Shown here: one piece after another, positions 1-10,784 of the stretch
Layout: each line of letters starts with the position of its first letter
Position numbering within the stretch: the first letter of the stretch is position 1
Assembly: GCA_023105745.1 (NCBI GenBank)
Contig: JALGQZ010000001.1
Span: 68,652,937 to 68,716,936, forward strand
Source of the DNA: Austropuccinia psidii
Taxonomy: Eukaryota; Basidiomycota; Pucciniomycetes; Pucciniales; Sphaerophragmiaceae
Length of the DNA: 64,000 nt
Direction of reading: 5' to 3'
The notes under the pieces: model-generated
The model's database searches: none
What the model was told of the DNA's origin: nothing
The model's input: only the letters and a program-made list of their open reading frames with translations
Translations under genes and position numbers: made by a program

Positions 1-866
1 GAACTGGGTTTAATGATCTTCCAGGGTCTATGGCTTATATACATGACTCTATGTCAAGAGACTAGGTTTAATTAATTTGGTTTCCAAGGTGAATTGATCA
101 AGTATTGACACCTGACAACTTATTTGAAAATATCGCAGGAAATTGCCCTTGAGATGAAATATGCAAGTATTTTCCTGAGAAAATACGGCACAGTTGAACC
201 AAACCAATACTTATATTAACAAGCTGATTGGTCTTGATGCAACACTATGAGCTTAAGCCTTCATTAACCCTCATGAAGCTATTGTGCCATAAGGGCAGTA
301 AAGGTACTTTTGAATTTAAAGTATTTACCCTTGATCTGGTAACCAATGGATTGCTTGTGAAAAAGATGAATAATGGTGTAAAACACCATTTATGGCACTT
401 CTGGGTATATAAAGGGAAAGGTGGCCAAAAGACTTCTGGAGGAGGGCCTCAAAACCCCTTTGGAAAATGTGGAGCTGATGGCTTCAGAGGTTGGCTGGGT
501 GTTTTGGACAGCTATGGGGTCTTTGGCTAAAACTATCCCATACAAGTTTAAAAGTGTATTTGCACAAAAATGAGCAAGATGTCCAAAAGTGCCTGAATTG
601 TGCAAAACTGTATTTCAATATAAAAAATAATACAGAATTTTGATTTGTATTTCTCCTGTTGACTGGGAAATGAATTGGTCAAGAATGGCCTGATGATAGT
701 GAAGGGGCCATACTGGCCCCAGATGATAAAATGACCATGAAAGGCCAAAAAAAGTGTATTGAGAATTTGGCCAAAAATCACGGATATGGCCAAATTGCAA
801 TCAATTGGATAAAAAATTGATATTCCATCACATGAGCTAAATGGGTGATTGTCCATGGTTGTGAAT
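1..866 (-). repeat. E1: LTR of a minus-strand chromovirus, running off the window edge
   Basis: Read on the minus strand, a purine-rich tract (forward 867-880) is followed by an LTR start resembling ACAACCATGG. The LTR then runs down past position 1. A parallel copy in the same orientation lies at the other end of the window (E2, 62520-63571). Shared landmarks include a TGG-CCCCAGAT block, an ATTTATGGCACTT block and the CCATGG next to the purine tract. The 228-530 and 548-877 reading frames fall inside this LTR and show no family resemblance. The other end of the LTR is outside the window. Confidence 0.6.
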
Positions 867-2081
867 GTACCCCCCACTTTGAATGGTGAGCTCCGGAGAA
901 ATAATACAAGGTAAATCCTGCTAAGGCTAATTAGAGAGTGTTTAAGACAGGGATTTGAAGAGGATTAATTCATTGAGAAAAAAATTCAGCACTGATATGA
1001 AGATTGGTATATCATGTGGGGATCTCTTTGTCTTCTTTTTTCATTGGCTTTTGTAATTGATGAGAAAAGGGATTTTTCATTCATTGATGATGAATGAATG
1101 AATTAAAAGTATGACATAAGAAAAGAAAATGTAAAGGTGGGGAATGAAATGAGATAAAAGGAAGAAAAGAAATGAAGATAAATGAAGGTTGAGGAGGTTC
1201 CAATACTTTCAAAAAAGGCCGATAGCTGAGTTGAATTGGACAAAGGACCTGGAAAAGAAGATTTATGCCAGGTGCTCAAAAAGCGGAAAAGTTTATTCCT
1301 TTGACAGATTGTAGACCTCTCAGGAAAGTGCCATCTGGAGAGGAACTTACACTTTGTAATGACCACTCCTGACACTGCCATGAAAAAATTAATTGATGAA
1401 GGATTCACTTGAAAAGGAATAGAAGTGTTTGAATTTGAAAATGTAGGGAATGTTTCATTTTAATAGGTTAAAATTGCCATAAAAATGAGATTCAAGTTGA
1501 AAACACGGCCCAGGTCCTGTGTAAAAAGAATTGAAAAGTGCTTACAAAGTGGCCAAGGTGATGCTTACAGCAAAAAATGGTATAATACCTCTGAAGAGGA
1601 ATACCAGAAGTGGAAACTTACTTTCATAAAATCCTCTCCCCATCAAGAAGCATAAGAATCAAGTTGTTGAAGAATATTTTCCTGGCTTTTAACGACAGAA
1701 ATGATGAAAATATTTGACAAGTTCTGGGAAACTCTTGAGGTATTCAGCTGGTTCCAAAGTGGATATTTCTGTGTCTTGACTGAACCATTTCCATTCCACC
1801 AGATACCATATTTTTGATCTCTTGAGCGTGCATTCTAGTACTTGAGAGGCTCTTTAATCCTCCCTTTCTTCAAAAATGGTTGGCAAAGGAGGCTCTTGAT
1901 GACTTGACTGGTTCTAAAAGGGAAATTTGCAAAGCAGGGAGGATGGATTTCCATTGATATGTGAGTGTGAGATGGTAGGCATGAGTGCTGAATTTTTTTG
2001 ATATAGGAAAAGGACCCAAGTATCTTTCTAAAAGGTACTTTTTGGGTACGTTGATCTTATGTCCTTTGCAGAAAGCCAAAA
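867..2081 (-). pseudogene. E1: decayed 3' end of chromovirus pol (integrase C-terminus)
   Basis: The clearest part is 1870-2079 on the minus strand. It carries a typical integrase GPY/F module: LERYLGPFPISKK followed by a block ending in SLLEPVK. In Ty3/gypsy chromoviruses this module follows the DDE core and precedes the chromodomain. Downstream (1870 to 880, minus) the frame is broken by many stops and the chromodomain cannot be followed. A shorter frame at 1103-1408 resembles the matching part of E2. The rest of the integrase is absent because element F abuts it at 2082. It is a dead remnant; family assignment is good, subfamily is not resolved. Confidence 0.6.
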
Positions 2082-4181
2082 TATAATTTTGTTCTATGAA
2101 AATTTTGATAATATTAATAAAAGTAATTATTATAATAACTGTCCTCAGTATAAAGTATAATATAATTAAATATTATAACCACAAATAAGTAAAATTATTA
2201 AAAATAATTAATGATTATCCAGAAATTTAAAAATAAAAAATTCTTAATGATTATAATAAATTAAAATCATTATACTATTAGTATAGTCACTGACAGTTAG
2301 AATTATCATCAATATAAAAGATCTTAACAAAACAATGATATGTGGAAAATGATCATATTAAAACACTAATAAGTAATAAGATAATTATCTAGAAAATATA
2401 ATATCACAAAAACTGTGAAGAATTAATTCCTATAGAGAAATCCTATCAAAGAGACAAATAATAGATAAAAAAATATAGCATATTCATAGAAATGCCTATA
2501 ATATTTATTCAATAAAGTCAGTAAAACAGAGACAGTTATAATATAAAGTAATTTTTCTAAGTGAAAAGCATTCCAAAAAAATATTCTAAAGGAAAAAAAC
2601 AACTTTCATATCATAAAATAATATTTAAGCATTTTCAGAGGAAACAATAATCTTATAACATAAAATCTGTTATTGGTGATTACAACAATATAATATGAAG
2701 TCTATGATCTCAATTCTTTAATTGAAAAATTATACAGCATAAGATAGTTTAAGAATTACTTTTGATAATATGAGATGTTATATAGAATAAGATATTAATT
2801 GTTTTTAAAATGTCTAATTGATTGAATGATGATGATGAAGAACAACACAAGTAATGTGGAGGCTTATTTTATGCCTTTGGATGAGCTCTCACAATCAGTA
2901 AGGGATATATAGGGCTTTCTAAGATCAAAACTGAACAAACCATGCTTAAGAATAAGGTTCGTAACTTGAGCTAAATTATTTTGAATTTAAATTCAAATAG
3001 ACCAGTTTTATACCTACCTCCAAGTAGCTTTAATCTTTGTTTAAGTTTATTGTTTTAATTTCTAATAAAGAATAAGCTTAATTATAATATATTTCATCAA
3101 ATCAAAACACTAAAAATGAACTTTCAAGAAAAAATATTTCAAATAAAACTTTTAAGTAATTTTGAAAAACTCCTCATTTTATTCAAGAGTAGTTAAAAAG
3201 GTAAGTTCAAGGCTAAATACCAATGAAAGCTACTTAGAAAAGATACTTAACATTGAATTTATAAACAGCAAGCTCCCAATTATAAGCTGGGTGAAGCTTT
3301 CAAGTAAATCCATTGGGAATGGGATTTGCTATCAATTTTCAAGTTATTGCTATTTTAAGATGTGAAAATGGAAATAAACCCTAAAACTAAGCTTTTGATA
3401 AGGTTTCAATGATTTTTATTCTATTTAAGATTTTATGCTTCTTCAAACCTTGACTACAAGCCTGCATATAGGAATTTACACTTTTTCAGCTTTTAATTCC
3501 TGTCCAAAAGAGGAATAAACAACTTTAAACTTTATTTCCAATTGAAGTCTACTCTTAAGGCTTGAATAACATTAAAAATCTATTGATACAAGAGGAGGAA
3601 CTTACTCAATTTCTTGTGGATCACAAAGGTTGGTGTGCTGGCTCATTTTGCCTTTTTTTCCTCTTCCCACCTTTTTGCATGAAGTTTGCCATTTTGTTTA
3701 TTCAAGGCCAGAAAATGACTTTAAACCAAAATGAATTGAGTTCAAAAAGGTTTTAAATCCTGTAAGAAAAACTCTTAGCCAATTCAATAAATATACACAA
3801 CACCTCAATTTTACCTGAGCTTTTGTAAGTTTGCATAAACCTTATGCAACTTCAAAATTAAGCTTGAAATTGAAAATCTCAAATTTTTAATAAAAATAGT
3901 AAAAATGTGAACCTCTATTGTGATATGCTTAATACTTCCAATAAAAAAGAAAATATCCATTGTTGGGTGTAACCTTATATAGGTCTGTCCTAAGCTAATT
4001 TTGGTGTAGGATCCAAAAATGACACAATATTTACTACTTTGTTTATAAAACATACAGTTATGCTTATCTAATGCTATTATCCATTTTAAAACAATTTGAT
4101 AAGTCTTTTTTTGGCTAAATGAAATGTATATAGCTCTATTTTTGGCCTTTGGGTATGTCATACATAGGTCACAGGCTCACA
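2082..4181 (-). repeat. F: 3' LTR of a minus-strand Gypsy element related to families B and C
   Basis: On the minus strand a purine tract (TGGTGGAAGTAAA, forward 4182-4194) is followed at 4181 by TGTGAGCC, the same LTR start as families B and C. The far end near 2082 resembles the terminal part of the B LTR: TTCTATGAAA, TGATAATATTA and TATAACCACAA occur in the same order. Beyond it lies E1 pol, so F appears to have inserted into E1. The LTR is about 2.1 kb and strongly AT-rich. Reading frames inside it (3162-3365, 3562-3756, 3811-4161) are short and uninformative. The 2082 boundary is approximate. Confidence 0.55.
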
Positions 4182-4516
4182 TTTACTTCCACCAAAAAAA
4201 GGAATTTAAATAAATTTTCAATTAAATAGTATAACCCCAGTTGAAATGGGGTAAGTGTAATCCAATTTTAAACCTCTATACTTATTGGGTTCAAGTCTTT
4301 GAAGCTCAAATTTCAGTTTTTTATTGAGAAACTGGTCTTCTCTCATATCTGAATATCTTGAGAACCTTTTGAGAATCAGGTAATGTACTTTCTGAAATCC
4401 ACTCATCTTCATTTTATGGGTTTCTGTATCTGACTAAGTATTACTTTTCATTTCCCCCCTGAGACTTCTTTCTTTTACAACTTTAGGTAAATTTTTCTCT
4501 TCACTTTGGTAAAGTG
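4182..4516 (-). pseudogene. F: last part of gag-pol (chromodomain-like tail)
   Basis: Minus-strand translation gives a KVVKERSLRG block, then a frame-shifted NEDEW-type block, an LPDS-like motif and a terminal FRYERRP-type block. This is the tail that ends the B, C and D polyproteins. It sits directly before F's purine tract and LTR, as expected. It contains at least one stop and one frameshift. The rest of F is missing because the A LTR starts at 4517. The identification rests on similarity to the other elements in this window. Confidence 0.55.
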
Positions 4517-5930
4517 TGTCAGGATGAAACTATGATAAAGTGGTAAATAGGCTAGTTACAGCTTTAAATATGTTTGTGACACAGTTATAAAGATTAAAAT
4601 AAAGATGTTTCAAGATAATAAGGGCTTTACTATTGAGGAATAGTGGTGGTGAGCGCTGCTGAAAGCCCTGGGTGCAGTCTTACCAGTTGGATTACTATAA
4701 TAAGATCTACAATACTAGAGTGTATAGTATAACCTGATTATTTTCCAAGAGTAAAAGTGTTTTTGACAGTTTACTACATAGGAATTCAAGAGCAGGATGA
4801 GGAAAGCTCTTCTGGCTGTGAAAAGCCCCCTTTTTATCCTGAAATGGGGTGAAAAGGTGGCTAGACCTTTCCACGTAGAGGAAGTGAAGACCTTTCACTC
4901 TAAAGGACAGGCTTGTCGTTTACAAAAAGCCTTTATAGCCTTTTTTGGGCTCAGATGTGGTTTTGAAACCACATCTGGGCTGTTTTCACCAATACAGGGT
5001 GAAAACTTTCATCTGGGGACCACACAGCCTGATTCTGACGTTCATGACATGTAGAATCCTGTACAGAACCTATATTGGACCCCAGTATTGAATGAATTAT
5101 GAGGTATTGAAGTAAAAACAAGCTTCTTCATCAGTTTGAAACCTTGTAATCATGGTTATGGGATATTATCCCATGGCAAGGCTGTATTGGTCAAAATGTA
5201 TGATTTTGACCTTAAAGCTGCTATAACTTTGTCAGTTCTTGAGATATGAACCTCAAAATTGAATCAGTGTGTATCCCTGTATGCTTCCTACACAATGGTA
5301 CTTTATTTGGTATGGCTATCACTAAATATGACAAAGGTATCCCATGTACAAGGGTTTTGTACATGTGCATGCTTTTAGGCAAAAGCTGTAATGGGCTTAT
5401 TTTCCCTATAACTTTTGTTCTAGTGGAGATATGGGGAAATGGATGCCACCAGCAGATAGCCCTGATTGCGCTCTTTACAAAAAGACCCCACTTTAGGTAT
5501 CTCACACTATAATGGTAGAAGTTAGATTAGAGGTGAATGTTTTATTCACCCTTATTTGGCCTGAATTTGACCATATCTTCTGTAATACTGGTGCTAGCTC
5601 AGTTTGGTTGGAACCATTGGATAGCCCTGGCTTAGGGGTTCATTGTGCATACCCATTTGATGTGTTTAGGCCTCTTACTCTGTATTTCAGATGAGAGGTG
5701 AAAATTAAGGCTTATGCTCAGCAACAACTTTGAGCAGGAATAACTTAGTTATCCTTTGTCCTATGATGATGGGAATTGTATATTTGAAAAGGGGTGAGTT
5801 TCCTCTTTCCTTTGACACCTTTTGAGCTGATTTGGCTCAGCTCCATGTTTTGGTGGTATCTTGGCTATACCATTGGTTTATGGTATTTGGCTGTCATGAT
5901 TGGGCTCTGGTTTTGAGTCACAGGCTGACA
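4517..5930 (-). repeat. A: 3' LTR
   Basis: A 1414 bp LTR with ends TGTCAGGATG and CACAGGCTGACA in forward reading, matching the LTR at 24436-25850 in order and length. It holds several short palindromes that are also present in the other A-type copies: CAGATGTGGTTT/AAACCACATCTG near 4955, TTTTCACC/GGTGAAAA just after it, ATGGGATA/TATCCCAT near 5160 and CATGTACAA/TTGTACATG near 5345. Its minus-strand start is preceded by A's polypurine tract. Forward reading frames here are antisense to the element. Confidence 0.9.
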
Positions 5931-5943
5931 TACCCTCCCTCTA
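5931..5943 (-). promoter_or_regulatory. A: polypurine tract
   Basis: Minus-strand TAGAGGGAGGGTA directly abuts the LTR start TGTCAGCC. This is the usual position of the plus-strand DNA primer in LTR retrotransposons. A similar purine block precedes the 3' LTRs of B, C, D and G. Confidence 0.8.
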
Positions 5944-5954
5944 AAAAAGGGTCA

Positions 5955-7523
5955 TCATTGATGAGACTTTTCAGTCCTCCTAGAGGCTCAAAATCTCCTT
6001 CAATGAATTTTTCTTTCCAGCTGTCTGGTTCTTGAATCTGACTAAGTACTGTCTCTGATCCTTGCCATTAAGTCTGATCTTCCTGGCCTTGATAATCCTC
6101 TTCACTGGTCCAGGGGAGTCTTCCACTTCCACTATTTCTGGTGGTGTGGGGTTCTTCTTCCTGGAGGGAAATTTATCCTCCTCTGTCTGGAAGTATGGTT
6201 TGACCAAGCTCACTGGAAGGACTGGGTGCTTCCTGGAAAACTCCTCTGTGAGCTTGACTTCCACTGCATTCTTGCCTATCAACTTTATGATAGTGAAGGG
6301 CCCTACAAGTGAGTCTCTCATCTTCTTGGGTCCTTTAAGATTGTTAAAGTTCAGTGTAGATACTAACACCTGGTCCCCTTCCTTAAAGTCAGGTTCCATG
6401 TGTGTCTTGTCCCACATCTGCTTGTTATATTCCTTGGCCTCAGCTATGCATCTGGCTGTTGTGTCACAAGCCCTCTTCCACATATCATGGAAGTCTTTGG
6501 CTGTGGGGTGGATGGTCAGAAGATTCTTCTTCAAGTGATCCACAGGCAACAGGGGATTCCACCCTTTCTCTGCCAGTGCAGGTGTTTTCCTGTGGTAGAG
6601 TGCTGACTTGTATCATAAGCCAGTTGGACAGCTTGTAGGAGGGTAACCCAGTCATGGTTGTATCCCTCATGGTCCTTGTATTCCTTGCCATAGGCACAGA
6701 AACTTCTAAGGATTTCCTCCATTGTCTGTATCATCCTTTCAGATAGGCCATCTGTTTGTGGATGGTAAGCTGTGGAAAATGCCAGATTGGTGCCAAGCAT
6801 GTCATACAAGTTGGTCCAAAATTCAGATGTGAATTTTAGGTCCCTATCACTAATGATTATCTTAGGGACTGCAGAGGTAGATATGATGTCGTTCCAAAAT
6901 AGCAGAGCAGTATCCATGGCTGTGTCCTCTTTATGGCATGTCAGGAACCTCATACTCTTGCTGAACCTATCAACTATGATTAAACAGGCATTGTAGTTTT
7001 CTTTGCCTTCCAGGACAAGTCCTGTGACCCAGTCCATATTAATGGTTTCCCATGGGTGTTTGGGTTCTTCTATGTGTTGAAGTAACCCATACTTCTTCCC
7101 ACGTTTTGTATTTGCCTTTTGGCATCTTTCACAAGTGTTGATTTATTCACTCAACTCTTGTTCCCACTTGGTCCACCAAGCTATGCTTTCTACCCTATCT
7201 TTGGTCCTGTCTTCACTCATGTGTCCCATATAGGGGCATTCATGGCATTCCTGCAGGATCAGGGGGATTTGATCTCTGTCTACAACTGTGAGTGCACTTG
7301 TATGCTTTTCTCTCTGGTAAAGCAGGCCATATACAAGGAAGAACTTGTTATCCTTGTAGGCCCTCAACCAGGGTTCTTCCAGCTGGGATTCCAGGTCTGG
7401 GCTCCTGTATTTTTGTTGAAGGAGTTGTAGTAAGATGCCACACTGTTTTTTCTTGGCATATGGCTTTAGTACTGCACTGGAAGATTCATTGTGCAGTTCT
7501 GAGGAACTTATTCCCAGTATGGG
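5955..7523 (-). pseudogene. A: integrase with chromodomain-like tail (end of gag-pol)
   Basis: Minus-strand order: a linker after RNase H, an HHCC zinc module (HECPYMGHMSED, then CERCQKA), the DDE core ([24 protein letters not shown]), a GPF module (SLVGPFTIIKL, then VSLVKPYF) and a basic tail (KARKIRLNGKDQ) like a chromodomain. The acidic residues of the core are present. Damage includes an in-frame TAA at 7143-7145 inside the zinc module and a one-base frameshift near 6560-6575. The normal end would be the TGA at 5955-5957, but the frame is also shifted near 6010. The upstream half lies beyond element B at 17794; the sequence reads across the ATGGG duplication as ETPI-LGISSS. Confidence 0.85.
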
Positions 7524-9445
7524 TGTGAGCCTTGAGGTATATTTTACATACCCAAATAGGCCACAATTATCTTAAAAAGAAATTTTGAATCATGTATAAC
7601 TCATAGGTCATGCATATATCCAAAATTCATCATTTTTGATTTCAAAAAAGATGAAGAACTTTTTATTGAGTAAATAAATCCATAAATTTAAGGCCAGATT
7701 TGGATTCTACACAAAAAATTCACCTAGGGTAGCTCCATAGAGTGAATAAGCTCAAATTAACTCTTTGAGGTGGTAAAATGGAAAATACTTCAATACCACA
7801 TCATCAATACAACATAAAAGATCCATGAAAAGTTTTGTTTTTCTTAATTTCACACTAAAATAATGGGAATGTGAGAAATCCCATATTACTTATACATTGA
7901 GAATAGTGTTATGCATGTTTTGAGCACTTAATATCATGGTATTCTTACATGGACTTTTGGTACACCCATAGTGGATATCTCACTTGAAGCTTAAAATTCT
8001 ATTTTGATGTGAAAAGTAAGCAAGGGGGACAAAAGACATCAAAGAGAGCCAGGGTACCCAACTTCTGAGGCATCAGAGGCGTGGACAGCTACAGAGCTTG
8101 TATACATGGCTGATCTTGGCCCAATTAGTAAACTAAAACACTTTGGGAACTTGGTTACCATCTTACAACTACAGTAAATCTCAAGAAAATAGCAAATAAC
8201 CTGCTATTTTGACGTGCCAAGGAGGTAAAAAGCTCCTTAGACTCCTGTAACCATGTCAATCCTTAATGATTTTGCATCGATAAGCCCCAAAAGATTAATT
8301 AAAACCCTTTTTGGACTTGTATCCATTGATTTACTTCATAGCAACCAGTCAAACACTGATATTTGCAATTCTATGTAGAAATGAGGTAAAAACTTCAGAA
8401 ATTTATTAAAAATACAATTCTTAATGAATCTTTCTTAAACTTTCAGGACCAATGAAGAGCTGTATTATTTATGGTTCAACCAAAATTAATTAAAGTTTTA
8501 CTAGTAAAATTAAAAGTCTTACTTACAGTCCATTTTTGACTATTCCACATGAAACACTGAATCTTCAAAAATTCACAGTAATTACAACCTGTGATGAAAT
8601 TGGCAATAACATTGATAACTTTGAGAAATTGATTATTGTTTTGGAATAAAAGAAGATTTACAGATTTTACTCCTTTTATTCTTAACCATATTGAGGTTGG
8701 TAGTCATGTAAAAGCATCAATTAAGTAATTATGATAATCTTACGTGACAACAGATGATGCAATCAATAATCCAAAAGGGTTTATTGTTTTCTCACTCACT
8801 GGGTTTTCAGTTTTCTCCATGGCACGCCTCTGGTAGCTGTTGTTGACTTCAAAGAGGCCTCCTCTTGTTGTTTTTTACATATCATCATCTTATTATCATT
8901 TAAATCATTATTACTAACAAGTAAGTATTAGTTAAAGCTATGCTTAAGTGTTTTACATCTTTAAGAATCAACCAGAAAGACGTGAAATCATAGAATCCAA
9001 CTATATATTGTTGTAATACTGTTATACATTCATTTTTATCCTTGAAATCCACAATTCTACGTCAAATCTCTCTATCTTATCTTTCAAAAAGTTCTTTGGA
9101 ATATTAGTGAGTGATTTATTTTTAATTCTTAAAGTTTTTCTCTAAAATTAGTTTTCTTCAAGAATTACCATTATAATTAATCTTGCAAAAGATAATAATA
9201 CATTGAAATAATTTATTATTTTAATAAAAGAAGTTTTATTATTAAAATCTTCTTGTAATTGATTCTTGTAGACAATTACTTTCTCACTGTTAAAATCACT
9301 AGTAGTGTTTAACACGTGAAAGAAATAATTCTTTAATTATTTAATTGTGGTTATAATAAAATTTTGTTATTCTATTTCATAAGAACAGTCATAGTACTGT
9401 TGCTTAAGAGTAATATTATCATCAGTTTCATAGACAAATCTTACA
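7524..9445 (+). repeat. B: 5' LTR
   Basis: 1922 bp, starting TGTGAGCCTTG and ending AAATCTTACA. It matches 15873-17793 along its whole length without large gaps. It is followed directly by the primer-binding block. No TATA box as clear as that of family D was seen. Features such as TTACGTGACAAC near 8740 are kept in both copies. Confidence 0.95.
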
Positions 9446-9832
9446 TTTGTGGGCCTGGCCATGATTTTTTGAACCTTGTACCCTTAATTAATATATTTTT
9501 AAATTCTAAGATATATTAATTTGATAATTTTTTCTTTCATTTTCAAGTTAAAATAATTCTTATTTTTGAAATTGTTTTGGAAATCTTTTCATTGAGGAAT
9601 TTGGTTTAATTTTATACTTTTTTTACACATGGCTTTTTCAAATCCAAAAACTTATAAAATTATTCTTTGAGTTAGTCTGAATTAATTTTCATTCAAAATC
9701 TTAAATTTGAATTTTTTTCTTTAAAAAGAATAATTTTTTTAATATTAAACAAAGATAAAACTTATAAAAAATCTTTAAAAATATTTTAAAAAAGTATGAA
9801 AAATAATTTTTTCTCTTATAATTTTTTTCTAG
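9446..9832 (+). other. B: primer-binding block and leader
   Basis: The interior starts TTTGTGGGCCTGGCC directly after the LTR. The same block, TTTGGGGGCCTGGCTGTG in D and in A, makes this the likely primer-binding site. I could not match its complement to a standard tRNA 3' end. The remaining leader (about 370 bp) is AT-rich and non-coding and ends in a pyrimidine-rich stretch with TTTTTTCTAG, a plausible 3' splice site for the next exon. Confidence 0.55.
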
Positions 9833-10784
9833 TGTCTTTAATCAAATACTGTGCAGCTGGCAACAGACTCAGTAAAAGATATATCACTAGTACAGAATCT
9901 TCAGAAGCAGAATCTGAAGACAGTATTGAGGTGCAAATTGCTAAAAAAGGCACCTTATTTAACTCAGAAAAGACTAAATTACCACCAAAAGGTGTGTATT
10001 TTATCTTATATTTTCACCTTTTATCTTTAAATTGACGTGAAAATGTTGCATACCAGAAATGGAAGAAACTATTCAGTCCAACCAGATGGATGTGGACAAG
10101 GAAGAGGCAAGACCAAACCCAGAAGTGCCAAATCTTCCTCAAGAAAGACACATTTGGAGTATGCCAGAGTTGCCCCCAATTCCCCAAGGTCTGTACCCAC
10201 AGATTTTGACACGAATTCTGAGCCTGAACTGATTCATGACAAGATTTCCAGGGCTGAACCATTTTCAAGTGGCAGAAATAGAAATATATCAATGCCACTA
10301 CAAAAATTGGTTCAGAGCAGCCAAAGAAGAGGAGAGGGAAATATACCCAAGCCTTTGGCAGGGGCCCATGAACTCCTACTTACACATCAAGAGCTTTCTG
10401 AGTCAGGAGAAGACCATAGAACTCTTAGGAGGATGGAGCCCCCTGTCTTGCAAAGAAAAGGTCAAAAAGATAAAGAATTGGTTGAAGAACCAAAGTCTTT
10501 TATCCATAGACCAGAAGAAGGAACTGGAAATTACTACAGCTTTGGAGACAGAGGGCCCAGTGGCGTCTACCAGCTCCAATCCAGCTCCAGAAATGTCCAA
10601 AGACAAGCCCAAAGGACCCCAGAAGAAGCAGAGACGTCCCAAGAACCATCAAGGCAAGGGCAAAGGCAAAGCCAATTGGCACAGACCTTACCCACAGAGG
10701 TACAGGATCCCCAAATTGGAGCCTTCAGCTGTGGAAAGTGTGTTCAAAATGGCCAGAACTCTCATGGAATTCACAGCCAAGTAG
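9833..10784 (+). pseudogene. B: ORF1, two-exon accessory protein overlapping gag
   Basis: Exon 9833-9991 is open and ends AAAAG|GTGTGT. The acceptor ATACCAG ends at 10056. The second exon runs 10057-10784, starting at or before ATG 10059 (MEETIQSNQMDV). The protein is about 240 residues from that ATG: an acidic start, then a block with QCHYKNWF, LWQGPMNSY and GGWSPLSCKEK, a Lys/Pro-rich linker, and an end with YRIPKLEPSA and VFKMARTLMEF. One TGA at 10230-10232 breaks it. The same protein type is recognisable in D and, more distantly, in A. It overlaps gag-pol in another frame for its whole second exon. I do not recognise its function. Splicing is inferred from splice-site form and position. 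Confidence 0.6.

Noticed and set aside
228..877. Reading frames at 228-530, 390-605 and 548-877
   Set aside because: All lie in the E1 LTR, are in conflict with each other and are not open in the E2 copy.
5246..7528. Plus-strand frames across A's LTR and integrase (for example 6062-6538 and 7119-7430)
   Set aside because: They are antisense to a clear minus-strand integrase.
10014..10682. Minus-strand frames at 10014-10298, 10403-10642 and 10500-10682
   Set aside because: They are a by-product of the GC-richer dual-coding region. They have no counterpart in D at the matching place and no recognisable motif.
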